From assembly GCF_900090225.1 (NCBI RefSeq), contig NZ_FMHY01000002.1, positions 1,674,001-1,738,000 of the forward strand: DNA of 64,000 bases. The letters run 5' to 3'. The position numbers and the translations under genes are program-made. The DNA is from Micromonospora eburnea. GTDB lineage: Bacteria > Actinomycetota > Actinomycetes > Mycobacteriales > Micromonosporaceae. The notes under the pieces were generated by a model. The model saw only the letters and a program-made list of their open reading frames with translations. It was not told where the DNA came from and did no database searches. Of this stretch, positions 46,008 to 54,592 are shown one piece after another; the stretch's first letter is position 1; every line of letters begins with the position of its first letter.

Positions 46008-48356
46008 GTGGATGCGGAACCGCGCGAGTGCGTACCCGAGCGGCCGGTGCGGCAGCGCCGGCTGGACTGGCGGGAGTGGGCGCCGATCACCCTGCTCACC
46101 CTGGCGGTGCTGGTCGGCGCCGGGTTGTGGCTCGCCGGGCAGCGCGGCGCGGCCGACCTGGTCTGGGCGGCGGTGACCCTGGTGGCGCTGCTGCCGGCCG
46201 GCTGGACCACCGTGCGGCAGCTGTGGCGCCGGCAGTTCGGGGTGGACGTGATCGCCGTGCTGGCGCTGGTCGGCGCGCTGCTGGTCCGGGAGTACCTGGC
46301 CGGCGCGGTGATCGCCGTGATGGTCGCCACCGGGCAGGGGCTGGAGGACTACGCGCAGCGCCGCGCCAGCCGGGACCTGCGGGCGCTGCTGGAACGCGCT
46401 CCCCGGCAGGCCCGGCGGCGCGCCCCGGACGGTGGCATCGAGGTGGTGCCGCTGGACCAGGTGGCGGTGGGGGACCGGCTGGTGGTCGGTCCCGGCGACG
46501 TGGTGCCGGTGGACGGGACCGTCGAGGAGCCCGCGACGCTGGACGAGTCGGTGGTCACCGGCGAGTCGCAGCTGGTGACCCGCGGCGCGGGCGAGCAGGT
46601 GGCCAGCGGGGTGGTCAACGCCGGCGCGGGCTTCGGCATGCGGGCCCGCAAGAGCGCGGCGGAGAGCACGTACGCCGGGATCGTCCGGCTCGCCGAGGAG
46701 GCGACCGCGCGCAAGGCCCCGATGGTGCGGCTGGCCGACCGGTACGCCGCCGCGTTCGTGCCGTTCACCCTGCTGGTGGCCGGGGTGGCCTGGGCGGTCT
46801 CCGGCGAGTTCCTGCGGGCGGTGGCGGTGCTGGTGGTGGCCACCCCCTGCCCGCTGCTGCTGGCCACCCCGATCGCCATCGTCTCCGGGCTGTCCCGGGT
46901 GGCCCGGCGCGGGGTGCTGGTCCGCGACGGCGGGTCGCTGGAGCTGCTCGGCCGCGCCCGTACCCTGCTGATGGACAAGACCGGCACGCTCACCGCCGGC
47001 CGGCCGCGCGCCGCCCAGACGGTGGTCGCGCCCGGTGGCGACCGGGACGAGGTGCTGCGGCTGGCCGCCTCCGTCGAGCAGCTCTCCCCGCACGTGCTGG
47101 CCGCCGCCCTGGTCCGCCAGGCCCGCGCGCAGGGGCTGCCCCTGAGCGAGCCGGCGGACGTCACGGAGGAGCCGGGGCGCGGGGTCACCGGCCGGGTGGA
47201 CGGCCGGCTGGTGCGGGTGGGCCAGCTCGACGGCGAGCCCCCCGAGTGGGCGCACCGGGTACGCGAGCGCGCCGAACTGGCCGGCCGCTCCACCGTCTGG
47301 GTCAGCGACGACCGTGGCCCGCTCGGCGCGATCCTGCTGGAGGACCCGGTACGCCCCGACGCCCGGCGTACCGTGCGGCGGCTCCGCGAGAGCGGGCTGG
47401 ATCGCCTGGTCATGGTCACCGGCGACCGGCCGCGTACGGCCCGGCAGGTCGCGCAGACGGTCGGCGTGGACGACGTGTGGGCCCAGTGCTCGCCGCAGCA
47501 GAAGGTCGCCCGGGTGCAGGAGGAGTCGGGTCGGGCGGTGACCGTGATGGTCGGCGACGGGGTCAACGACGCGCCGGCGCTGGCCCAGGCGCACGTCGGG
47601 GTGGCGATGGGGGCCACCGGGGCGACCGCCTCCGCTGACGTGGCCGACGCGGTGCTCACCGTGGACCGGCTGGACCGGCTCGCCGACGCCGTCGAGATCG
47701 CCCGGTACGCCCGCCGTATCGCGGTGCAGAGCGCCACCGTCGGGATGGGGCTGGCCGTGGTCGCGATGGTGGCCGCCGCCGTGGGAAAACTGCCCCCGGT
47801 CGCCGGCGCGTTCCTCCAGGAGGGCATCGACGTGCTGGTGATCGTGAACGCGCTGCGTGCCCTGCGGGGCGGCCTGCGCCACCGGGACGTCCCGCCGCGG
47901 ACCCGGGAGCTCATCGACCGGTACGCGGGCGAGCACGACGTCGTCCGTGAGGTGCTGAACCGGCTGCGCGACACCGCCGACCTGGTGGCGACCCGTCCGG
48001 ACGACCCGGAGTGCGTGCCGGCGCTGCGGGAGGCGCACCGCCGGCTGGTTGACGAGGTGCTGCCGCACGAGGCGGCCGAGGAACGGCACCTGTACCCGGC
48101 GCTGGCCGACCCGTTGGGCAGCGTTGAGGCGACCTCGACGATGAGCCGGGCGCACGTGGAGATCGCCCGGCTGGTGGACCGGATCGGTGGGCACCTGGCG
48201 CAGCACCCGGACGGCCGGTTGCGCCGCGATGAGGTGCCCGACCTGCTCGCTGCCCTGTACGGCCTGGACGCGGTGCTGCGGCTGCACCTGGCGCAGGAGG
48301 AGGAGGACTACTTCTCGCTCAACCCGGAGGCGGGACAGGAATCCTCCGGCCGGTGA
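46008..48356 (+). CDS. P1B-type metal/cation ATPase fused to a C-terminal hemerythrin domain
   Basis: A 782-residue protein. Residues 25-640 form a P1B ATPase: membrane pairs near 25-105, TGES (184-187), the transport motif TPCPLLLATP (Cys281-Pro282), phosphorylation Asp323 in DKTGTLT, and GDGVNDAPALAQAHVG. There is no N-terminal heavy-metal-associated domain. Residues 642-782 are hemerythrin-like, with iron-ligand candidates in AGEHDVV, LPHEAAEERHLYP, SRAHVEIA and RLHLAQEEEDYF. The fusion suggests iron or oxygen sensing tied to cation export. GTG start with a weak ribosome site. A DevR-type box lies upstream. The transported ion is unknown. Confidence 0.9.
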   Translation: MDAEPRECVPERPVRQRRLDWREWAPITLLTLAVLVGAGLWLAGQRGAADLVWAAVTLVALLPAGWTTVRQLWRRQFGVDVIAVLALVGALLVREYLAGAVIAVMVATGQGLEDYAQRRASRDLRALLERAPRQARRRAPDGGIEVVPLDQVAVGDRLVVGPGDVVPVDGTVEEPATLDESVVTGESQLVTRGAGEQVASGVVNAGAGFGMRARKSAAESTYAGIVRLAEEATARKAPMVRLADRYAAAFVPFTLLVAGVAWAVSGEFLRAVAVLVVATPCPLLLATPIAIVSGLSRVARRGVLVRDGGSLELLGRARTLLMDKTGTLTAGRPRAAQTVVAPGGDRDEVLRLAASVEQLSPHVLAAALVRQARAQGLPLSEPADVTEEPGRGVTGRVDGRLVRVGQLDGEPPEWAHRVRERAELAGRSTVWVSDDRGPLGAILLEDPVRPDARRTVRRLRESGLDRLVMVTGDRPRTARQVAQTVGVDDVWAQCSPQQKVARVQEESGRAVTVMVGDGVNDAPALAQAHVGVAMGATGATASADVADAVLTVDRLDRLADAVEIARYARRIAVQSATVGMGLAVVAMVAAAVGKLPPVAGAFLQEGIDVLVIVNALRALRGGLRHRDVPPRTRELIDRYAGEHDVVREVLNRLRDTADLVATRPDDPECVPALREAHRRLVDEVLPHEAAEERHLYPALADPLGSVEATSTMSRAHVEIARLVDRIGGHLAQHPDGRLRRDEVPDLLAALYGLDAVLRLHLAQEEEDYFSLNPEAGQESSGR

Positions 48357-48402
48357 CCGGCCCGTGTGTCGCGGCCACAGCGTCACGCGTTGGGCTGCGG
48401 GC

Positions 48403-49260
48403 TCAGCGTTCCCGGACCACCGCGACGGGGCAGTGCGAGTGGTGGATGAGCTGCTGGCTGACCGAGCCGAGCAGCATGCCGCGCAGCCCGCCCCGGCCCC
48501 GGCTGCCGACCACCACGAGCTGCGCCTCGCGGCTCGCCTCGACCAGCAGCGCCGCCGGGTTGCCCGGGGGCACCTGGACCTCGATCGGCACGTCCGGGAA
48601 TGTCTCCCGCCACTGGGCCACGTCCTGTTCGACCGCTGTCCGCTCCGCGGCCTCCGGGTCGGAGTCGGGCGGCACCCGTCGCTCCCCGGACGGTCCCCAG
48701 GCCCGCAGCACCCGTAGCGGGACGTCCCGCTGGGCGGCCCGCTCGACGGCGAAGCCGAGGGCCAGCAGCGAGGATTCGGAGCCGTCCACGCCGACCACCA
48801 CCGGCCCGGAGGTGGCCGCCTGCCCGTCGCGTACCACGATCACCGGGCAGTGCGCGTGGGCGGCGACGGAGACCGCGGTGGAGCCGGCGAGCAGGCCGCC
48901 GAAACCGCCTTGCCCCCGGGTGCCGAGCACCACCATCCCGGCCTCGGCCGAGCGTTCCTGCAACACCAGGGCGGGCGGTCCGTCGAGGACCTCGCCGTGC
49001 ACGGTGAGGCCGGGCCGGTCGGCCGCGGCGGACTCCGCGGCCGACCGGACCAGCTCCTCGACCTGCTGCCGGGCGGTCTCGTCCGGCCAGATCCCCGGCG
49101 TGACCCCGGGGCCGACCCAGCCGGCAACCGTCAGCCACTCGAAGACGTACGCCAGCCGGACCGGTCGGCCCGAGCGGCCCGCCTCGTCCAGCGCCCAGTT
49201 CAGGGCCACCTTCGCGTCGGTCGAGCCGTCGTAGCCGACCAGGATCATCTCGGAACTCAC
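48403..49260 (-). CDS. Universal stress protein, tandem UspA domains
   Basis: A 285-residue protein made of two UspA domains. The first begins ILVGYDGSTDAKVALNWALDEA and holds VVLGTRGQGGFGGLLAGSTA (ATP-binding GxxGxGG...GS motif). The second begins VVVGVDGSESSLLALGFAVE and holds VVVGSRGRGGLRGMLLGSVS. Both HCPV tails are present. Such ATP-binding Usp proteins are typical DosR-regulon members. It starts 28 nt after the phosphoketolase stop and is probably its operon partner. Confidence 0.93.
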   Translation of the reverse strand: MSSEMILVGYDGSTDAKVALNWALDEAGRSGRPVRLAYVFEWLTVAGWVGPGVTPGIWPDETARQQVEELVRSAAESAAADRPGLTVHGEVLDGPPALVLQERSAEAGMVVLGTRGQGGFGGLLAGSTAVSVAAHAHCPVIVVRDGQAATSGPVVVGVDGSESSLLALGFAVERAAQRDVPLRVLRAWGPSGERRVPPDSDPEAAERTAVEQDVAQWRETFPDVPIEVQVPPGNPAALLVEASREAQLVVVGSRGRGGLRGMLLGSVSQQLIHHSHCPVAVVRER

Positions 49261-49288
49261 CGTGTCTCCTTCCGCTCCGCGACGCCGT

Positions 49289-51691
49289 TCACCGGCCGTT
49301 CCGCAGGCCCTGCTCGGTCTCGCGGATCCACCGCCACTCGGCGACCCGGGGGTCGTCCTCGCCGTACCGGCGGGTGTAGTCGCGGCAGGACTGCCGGACG
49401 TCGATCATTTCCTGGCGCAGGTGCGCGGCGCGCGAGGCGAGCCCCGGCACCCGGTCGATGACGTCGATGACCAGGTGGAAACGGTCCAGGTCGTTGAGCA
49501 TCACCATGTCGAAGGGCGTGGTGGTGGTGCCCTCCTCCTTGTAACCGCGCACGTGCAGGTTGTCGTGGTTGGCCCGGCGGTAGGTGAGCCGGTGGATCAG
49601 CCACGGGTAGCCGTGGTAGGCGAAGATGATCGGCTTGTCGCGGGTGAAGATGGTGTCGAACTCGTTGTCCGGCAGGCCGTGCGGGTGCTCCGACGGTGGC
49701 TGTAGGCGCATCAGGTCGACCACGTTGACCACCCGGACCTTCAGCTCGGGCAGGTGCTGGCGGAGCAGGTCGGCCGCGGCCAGGGTCTCCAGCGTCGGCA
49801 CGTCGCCGGCGCAGGCGAGCACCACGTCCGGCTCGCTGCCGTCGTCGTTGCTGGCCCAGTCCCAGATGCCCAGGCCACGGCGGGCATGCTGGATCGCCTC
49901 GTCCATGGTGAGCCAGTTCGGCGCGGGCTGTTTCCCGGCCACCACCACGTTGATGTAGTGCCGGCTGCGCAGGCAGTGGTCCATGGTGGAGAGCAGGGTG
50001 TTGGCGTCCGGTGGCAGATAGACCCGGACCACCTCGGCCTTCTTGTTGACCACGTGGTCGATGAAGCCCGGGTCCTGGTGCGAGAAGCCGTTGTGGTCCT
50101 GCCGCCACACGTGGCTGGAGAGCAGGTAGTTCAGCGAGGCCACCGGTGCGCGCCAGGGGATGCGCCGGGTCACCTTGAGCCACTTGGCGTGCTGGTTGAC
50201 CATCGAGTCGACGATGTGGATGAACGCCTCGTAGCTGGTGAAGATGCCGTGCCGGCCGGTCAGCAGATAGCCCTCCAGCCAGCCCTGGCACAGGTGCTCC
50301 GACAGCACCTCCATCACCCGTCCACCGGGGGAGAGGTGGTCGTCGCCGGGGACCGTGTCGCCGACGAACGCGCGGTCGGTGACCTCGAAGGCGGCGCCGA
50401 GCCGGTTCGAGGCGACCTCGTCGGGCCCGAACAGGCGGAAGGTCTGCGGGTTGCGGCTGATCACGTCGCGGACCCACGGGCCGAGCGCGCCGCTCGCCCC
50501 GGCGATCGGTTCGCCGGGTTGCTGGACGTCGACCGCGTAGTCGCGGAAGTCGGGCAGATCCAGGTCGCGGAGCAGCCGCCCGCCGTTGGCCACCGGGTTG
50601 GCGCTCATCCGCCGGTCGCCCCTGGGCGGCAGGGCGGCCAGCTCGGCGACGGGGGCGCCGGTGGCGTCGAAGAGTTCCTCCGGCTGGTAGCTGCGCAGCC
50701 AGCGCTCCAGCTCGGCCAGGTGCTCGGGGTTGGTCCGCACCTGGTCGACGGGCACCTGGTGGGCGCGGAAGGTCCCCTCGACCGGCTTGCCGTCGACCTC
50801 CTTCGGGCCGGTCCAGCCCTTCGGCGTACGCAGGATGATCATGGGCCATCTGGGGCGCTCGACGGGGCCGCCGGAGCGGGCCCGGCGCTGGATCGCGGCG
50901 ATCTCGTCGAGCGCCCGGTTCATGGTCGCGGCGAGGCTCTGGTGGACCACGGCCGGGTCGTCGCCCTCGACGACGTACGGCTGGTGGCCGTAGCCGCGCA
51001 TGAGTTCGAGCAGTTCCTCGGTGGGGATCCGGTCCAGGACGGTGGGGTTGGCGATCTTGTAGCCGTTGAGGTGCAGGATGGGTAGCACCGCGCCGTCCCG
51101 GGCCGGGTTGAGGAACACGTTGGACAGCCAGCTCCCGGCCAGCGGGCCGGTCTCCGCCTCGCCGTCCCCGATCACGCAGGCGACCAGCAGGTCCGGGTTG
51201 TCGAACGCGGCACCGTAGGCGTGGCTGAGCGCGTAGCCCAGCTCGCCGCCCTCATGGATCGAGCCGGGCACCTCCGGCGCCACATGGCTGGGGATGCCAC
51301 CGGGGAAGGAGAACTGGCGGAACAGCCGGGCCAGACCGGTCTCGTCGCGGGTCACCGAGTGGTAGAGCTCGCTGTACGTACCCTCCAACCAGGTGTTCGC
51401 CACCAGCGCGGGACCGCCGTGGCCCGGGCCGGTGACGAAGATGGCGGACAGGTCCCGGTCGACGATGACCCGGTTGAGGTGCGCGTAGATCAGGTTGAGG
51501 CCGGGGCTGGTGCCCCAGTGCCCCAGCAGCCGCGGCTTGACGTGCTCCGGCCTGAGCGGTTCGCGCAGTAGGGGGTTGTCGAGCAGGTAGATCTGCCCGA
51601 CGGTGAGGTAGTTGGCCGCCCGCCAGTAGGCGTCGAGCCGGCGCAGCTCGTCTTCGGTCAGGGGGCTGTGCAGGTCGAGAGCGGTGTCCAT
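49289..51691 (-). CDS. xfp: Xylulose-5-phosphate/fructose-6-phosphate phosphoketolase
   Basis: An 800-residue thiamine-diphosphate enzyme that splits xylulose-5-P or fructose-6-P to acetyl phosphate. Signature blocks are [59 protein letters not shown] and [19 protein letters not shown]. Length is normal. Acetyl phosphate can yield ATP without respiration, which fits an oxygen-limited response. A DevR-type box lies about 100 bp upstream of the ATG, and a Usp gene follows in the same direction. AGAGG is the ribosome site. Confidence 0.97.
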   Translation of the reverse strand: MDTALDLHSPLTEDELRRLDAYWRAANYLTVGQIYLLDNPLLREPLRPEHVKPRLLGHWGTSPGLNLIYAHLNRVIVDRDLSAIFVTGPGHGGPALVANTWLEGTYSELYHSVTRDETGLARLFRQFSFPGGIPSHVAPEVPGSIHEGGELGYALSHAYGAAFDNPDLLVACVIGDGEAETGPLAGSWLSNVFLNPARDGAVLPILHLNGYKIANPTVLDRIPTEELLELMRGYGHQPYVVEGDDPAVVHQSLAATMNRALDEIAAIQRRARSGGPVERPRWPMIILRTPKGWTGPKEVDGKPVEGTFRAHQVPVDQVRTNPEHLAELERWLRSYQPEELFDATGAPVAELAALPPRGDRRMSANPVANGGRLLRDLDLPDFRDYAVDVQQPGEPIAGASGALGPWVRDVISRNPQTFRLFGPDEVASNRLGAAFEVTDRAFVGDTVPGDDHLSPGGRVMEVLSEHLCQGWLEGYLLTGRHGIFTSYEAFIHIVDSMVNQHAKWLKVTRRIPWRAPVASLNYLLSSHVWRQDHNGFSHQDPGFIDHVVNKKAEVVRVYLPPDANTLLSTMDHCLRSRHYINVVVAGKQPAPNWLTMDEAIQHARRGLGIWDWASNDDGSEPDVVLACAGDVPTLETLAAADLLRQHLPELKVRVVNVVDLMRLQPPSEHPHGLPDNEFDTIFTRDKPIIFAYHGYPWLIHRLTYRRANHDNLHVRGYKEEGTTTTPFDMVMLNDLDRFHLVIDVIDRVPGLASRAAHLRQEMIDVRQSCRDYTRRYGEDDPRVAEWRWIRETEQGLRNGR

Positions 51692-51789
51692 GCTGCATTA
51701 GCCTCTCGCGCGTCGGGGACTTCTGCCACCCGAGGGCGGATTTCCGTCCGGGCATGTCCAGCGTCGCCCGGTCGCCGCGAGTCTGGTCA

Positions 51790-51803
51790 GGGCCGTTGGT
51801 CCC
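51790..51803 (-). promoter_or_regulatory. DevR-type box 4
   Basis: GGGCCGTTGGTCCC, whose complement GGGACCAACGGCCC is close to mycobacterial DosR sites. It lies 98 bp before the phosphoketolase start. Confidence 0.62.
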
Positions 51804-51820
51804 GGAACGTGCGAGCGTCA

Positions 51821-52648
51821 TCAATCCTCCACGCCCGTGGGGCCGAGTCCACGAACGACGATCACCGGTGCCGGCGAGTGGTAGAGCAGCGTCTGGCTGA
51901 CCGCGCCCAGCATCCCCCGCAGTGGTTCCTCGCCCCGGGCCGCGACCACGGCGAGCTGCGCCGAGCGGGACTGGTCGACCAGGACGGTGCCCGGATCGCC
52001 GTGCAGCGTGTGGCACTCGGCGGCGACGGCGGGATGCCTTGCGCCATGTCGGGCCACCGCCTCGGCGAGCAGGTCGCCACCGTCGTCGTGGCGGCCGGGC
52101 TCGATGACCCGGATCGCGAGCAGCCGGGACCCGTGCCGCTCCGCGCAGTCGAAGGCGTAACCGAGGGCCGTGTCGCCGGCCTCCGACCCGTCCACGCCGA
52201 CCAGCACCGGCCCCTGCGGCGCCGGCTCGGCCCGGCCCACCAGCACCGGGCAGCCGGCCCGGGCGGCGAGTTGCACGGCCGGGGCGTCGGACGGTACGCA
52301 GGTCGGGCAGTTGGCGATCCCGCCGTCACCGAGCGCCACCAGGTACGCCGAATCGGAGGCCCGGAGCAGCGCCTCGACCGGGGAGCCCTCGACGATCTTG
52401 CCGTGTACCGGGACCTCCGGCTCGACCTCGGCGGCTGCCCGTTCGGCGCGTTCCAGCAGCTCCTCGGCGGCGGCGCGCGGCCCGGCCACCGAGGGCTCCG
52501 CGAGGGCCGCCGCCCAGTTGAAGGCGTGCAGCAGGTGCAGCGGACGATCGTGCGCGGCGGCCTCGCCGGCGGCCGTGCGGACCACCTGGAGGTCCTCCTC
52601 CGAGTCGCCGACACCGACCACCACCGCGTCGAGGGTGGGCGTGGCCAT
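51821..52648 (-). CDS. Universal stress protein, tandem UspA domains
   Basis: A 275-residue Usp with two UspA domains (LDAVVVGVGDSEEDLQVVRT and VLVGVDGSEAGDTALGYAFD). The second carries the full nucleotide-binding motif (AVVAARGEEPLRGMLGAVSQ with PVIVV), while the first is degenerate at the glycine motif. It lies 130 bp upstream of the phosphoketolase gene on the same strand, and the box between them suggests separate promoters. Confidence 0.9.
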   Translation of the reverse strand: MATPTLDAVVVGVGDSEEDLQVVRTAAGEAAAHDRPLHLLHAFNWAAALAEPSVAGPRAAAEELLERAERAAAEVEPEVPVHGKIVEGSPVEALLRASDSAYLVALGDGGIANCPTCVPSDAPAVQLAARAGCPVLVGRAEPAPQGPVLVGVDGSEAGDTALGYAFDCAERHGSRLLAIRVIEPGRHDDGGDLLAEAVARHGARHPAVAAECHTLHGDPGTVLVDQSRSAQLAVVAARGEEPLRGMLGAVSQTLLYHSPAPVIVVRGLGPTGVED

Positions 52649-52756
52649 CCCGCCTCACCTCCCGACCGCGCTCTCTCACCCACCGTAGTCGGGGGCGTGC
52701 CCGCCGTGGACCGAGACGGCCGAACCGGTGCCGGTTCCACCGGGCGGGGGCGGTGG

Positions 52757-53560
52757 TCAGCGGGGAGTGGGGACGGTGGGGTGTACGCGGACCACCACGG
52801 CGGTGGCGTTGTCGTCGCCGCCCTCGGCCAGGGTGGCGGAGAGCAGCGCGCCGACGGTCTGCGCCGGGTCCCGCCGTGCGGCCAGCAGGTCGCGTAGCCG
52901 GTGGTAGCCGAGCTGGTCGCTCACCCCGTCGGTGCAGAGCAGCCAGGTGTCACCCGTGCGCAGGGGGACGGCCAGCACGTCCGGCTCGGGCTTGTCCGGG
53001 TGGCCGACGTAGCGCAGCAGTTGGTAGCGGGCCCGGGCCGCCTCCGGTGAGGTCGCCGGCCACCAGCCGTGCAACACGCCGAGCCATGCCATGGTGTGGT
53101 CGACCGTCATCAGTTCCAGCAGCCCGTCGCGCAGCCGGTACGCCCGCGAGTCGCCGAGCTGGACCAGCCAGCCCTGCCCGCCGTCCGGCTCCGCGACCAG
53201 GGCGGTCAGCGTGCAGCCGGTCAGCCCGGCCAGCGCCGCCCCGGCCTGGCGTACCCGGAGTTGGGTCTCGGCGGTGGCGGCGCGCAGCTCGCGGGCGTCG
53301 ACGGCCGGCCAGCCGGCGCGGACCTGCGCCACGAAGGTGTTCACGGCGGTGGTGCCGGCGACCCGGCTGCCCTCCCCGTCACCCATGCCGTCGGCGACCA
53401 CGGCGAGCGGCAGCTCGGGGTCGACGTGCAGCACGTCGAAGTTCTCCGGATAGCGATGCCCCACCACGCTGCCGCCAGCGATCTCCAGGCTGAGCCGCCC
53501 GCCGGCCAGCCGGTGGGCGGCGTCGACGGGGCGGTCCGAGGAGTGGCGGCGGAACACCAC
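52757..53560 (-). CDS. PP2C-type serine/threonine phosphatase
   Basis: A 267-residue metal-dependent protein phosphatase. Metal-binding aspartates are in LAVVADGMGDGEGSRVAG and WLLCTDGVSDQLGY, and GGDDNATAVVVRV is the last conserved block. There is no membrane span. It probably reverses Ser/Thr kinase signalling; no kinase gene is adjacent. The GTG at the 53.56-kb end is used, with a second in-frame GTG one codon later. It sits 108 bp upstream of the Usp gene. Confidence 0.9.
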   Translation of the reverse strand: MVFRRHSSDRPVDAAHRLAGGRLSLEIAGGSVVGHRYPENFDVLHVDPELPLAVVADGMGDGEGSRVAGTTAVNTFVAQVRAGWPAVDARELRAATAETQLRVRQAGAALAGLTGCTLTALVAEPDGGQGWLVQLGDSRAYRLRDGLLELMTVDHTMAWLGVLHGWWPATSPEAARARYQLLRYVGHPDKPEPDVLAVPLRTGDTWLLCTDGVSDQLGYHRLRDLLAARRDPAQTVGALLSATLAEGGDDNATAVVVRVHPTVPTPR

Positions 53561-53628
53561 CGGACGGTAACACCGGCCGAGGTGCGCGACCGGCGGGTCG
53601 CCGTCGTGTCGGGTCGGTCAACCCGCGG

Positions 53629-53648
53629 TTGTCAACCAGGGTTGACAA
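53629..53648 (+). promoter_or_regulatory. TTGTCAACC/GGTTGACAA palindrome
   Basis: Nine-base perfect arms around AG. A further pair, CAACC-CGC-GGTTG, overlaps it on the left (53619-53631), so half-sites are stacked. It lies 29 bp before the HTH gene start. Confidence 0.72.
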
Positions 53649-53656
53649 CGCCCGGC

Positions 53657-53674
53657 TGTCAACCTATGTTGACA
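53657..53674 (+). promoter_or_regulatory. TGTCAAC-N4-GTTGACA palindrome at the start codon
   Basis: Seven-base perfect arms end 2 nt before the ATG of the HTH gene, occupying the space where a ribosome site would be. Repressor binding here would cover the transcription start of a leaderless mRNA. It shares the TGTCAAC half-site with the upstream palindrome. Confidence 0.72.
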
Positions 53675-53676
53675 TC

Positions 53677-53913
53677 ATGAGTCAGGCGACGGAACTCGCG
53701 GCGGCCGCCGGCAGCACCGACCCGAGGGTCGGCCTCCGGGCGGTCCTCGCCCTGCGCCGACTGCTCGAGCGGCTGGAGGTGGTCCAGGTGGACAACGCCC
53801 GACGCCAGGGTTGGTCCTGGCAGGAGATCGCCGACGCGCTCGAGGTCAGCCGGCAGGCGGTCCACAAGAAGCACGCCGGGCGACCGGCGGTCCGAGGAAG
53901 CTGGGAGGCGTGA
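53677..53913 (+). CDS. Small HTH DNA-binding protein upstream of ClpC N-domain gene
   Basis: A 78-residue protein. A helical N-terminal part (VGLRAVLALRRLLERLEVVQ) is followed by a helix-turn-helix (ARRQGWSWQEIADALEVSRQ, AVHKKH). The ATG at 53677 has no ribosome site and a palindrome directly before it, so translation is probably leaderless. Its stop shares one base with the next gene's ATG (TGATG). It probably binds the TGTCAAC palindromes and represses its own operon, releasing when the partner ClpC-like protein senses a ligand or damaged protein. That circuit is inferred. Confidence 0.85.
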   Translation: MSQATELAAAAGSTDPRVGLRAVLALRRLLERLEVVQVDNARRQGWSWQEIADALEVSRQAVHKKHAGRPAVRGSWEA

Positions 53914-54488
53914 TGTTCGAACGGTTCACCGACCGGGCCCGGGCGGTGGTGCAGCACGCGGTCGACGAGGCCCGCAGCGAGGGCCGGCGTCCGGTCGGCA
54001 CCGAGCACCTGCTGCTCGGCGTGCTCGCCGACGGCGACAATCTGGCCGTCCGGGTGCTGACCGAGCAGGGCATCCGGGCCGAGGCGCTGCGCGCCGCGGT
54101 GGCCCGGCATCTCGCCTCCGGTGTCGACGGTCTCGGCACGGCCGACGCCGCGGCGCTGCGGGAGATCGGCATCGACCTGGCGGCGATCGTCGCGCGGATC
54201 GAAGAGTCCTTCGGCCCCGACGCGCTGCGCGAGGCGGAGCCCACCCCGCGCCGCCGCTGGGGCCGCCGCCACGATGGCGGCCGGTTCTCACCCCGGGCGA
54301 AGAAGGCCCTCGAACTCTCCCTGCGCGAGGCGCTCCGGCTGCGTCACCACCACATCGGAACGGAACACATCCTGCTCGGCCTGCTCCGGGAGGGCAACGG
54401 CCCGGCCGCGCAGGTGCTCGCCGAGGCCGGCGCCGACCTCGACGACCTGCGCCGCCGGGTGGAGGCGGCGCTGCGTACGGCGGCCTGA
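53913..54488 (+). CDS. Stand-alone double ClpC N-domain protein
   Basis: A 191-residue protein built from two Clp N-terminal repeats. These are residues 1-65 (MFERFTDRARAVVQHAVDEA, GTEHLLLGVLADGDNLAVRV) and about 125-190 (FSPRAKKALELSLREALRLR, GTEHILLGLLREGNGPAAQV). A charged linker joins them. No AAA+ ATPase or Walker motif is present, so it cannot unfold proteins. Mycobacterial ClpC2-type proteins of this sort bind cyclic-peptide antibiotics that target the ClpC1 N-domain and so shield the protease. A similar decoy or adaptor role is plausible. It is coupled to the HTH gene with GGGAGG as ribosome site. Confidence 0.88.
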   Translation: MFERFTDRARAVVQHAVDEARSEGRRPVGTEHLLLGVLADGDNLAVRVLTEQGIRAEALRAAVARHLASGVDGLGTADAAALREIGIDLAAIVARIEESFGPDALREAEPTPRRRWGRRHDGGRFSPRAKKALELSLREALRLRHHHIGTEHILLGLLREGNGPAAQVLAEAGADLDDLRRRVEAALRTAA

Positions 54489-54592
54489 CGGCCCGCTCGC
54501 CGCCGTCGCCGGCGTTCAAACCTGTTTGCGGTCTATGCGACATCGGTCGCCGTCGAGTCGCTGACCCCGTGCGGCTGCTGCACACTGGCGCC

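Noticed and set aside
44808..48386. An 1,192-codon minus-strand frame extending the nitroreductase N-terminally
   Set aside because: Only the last 336 residues look like a protein family. The rest is antisense to the P-type ATPase. The ATG at 45818 is the real start.
52690..52720. A further DevR-type box before the 52.6-kb Usp gene (GGACCGAGACGGCC)
   Set aside because: The half-sites are spaced two bases further apart than in the four accepted boxes, and the outer G/C pairs are missing.
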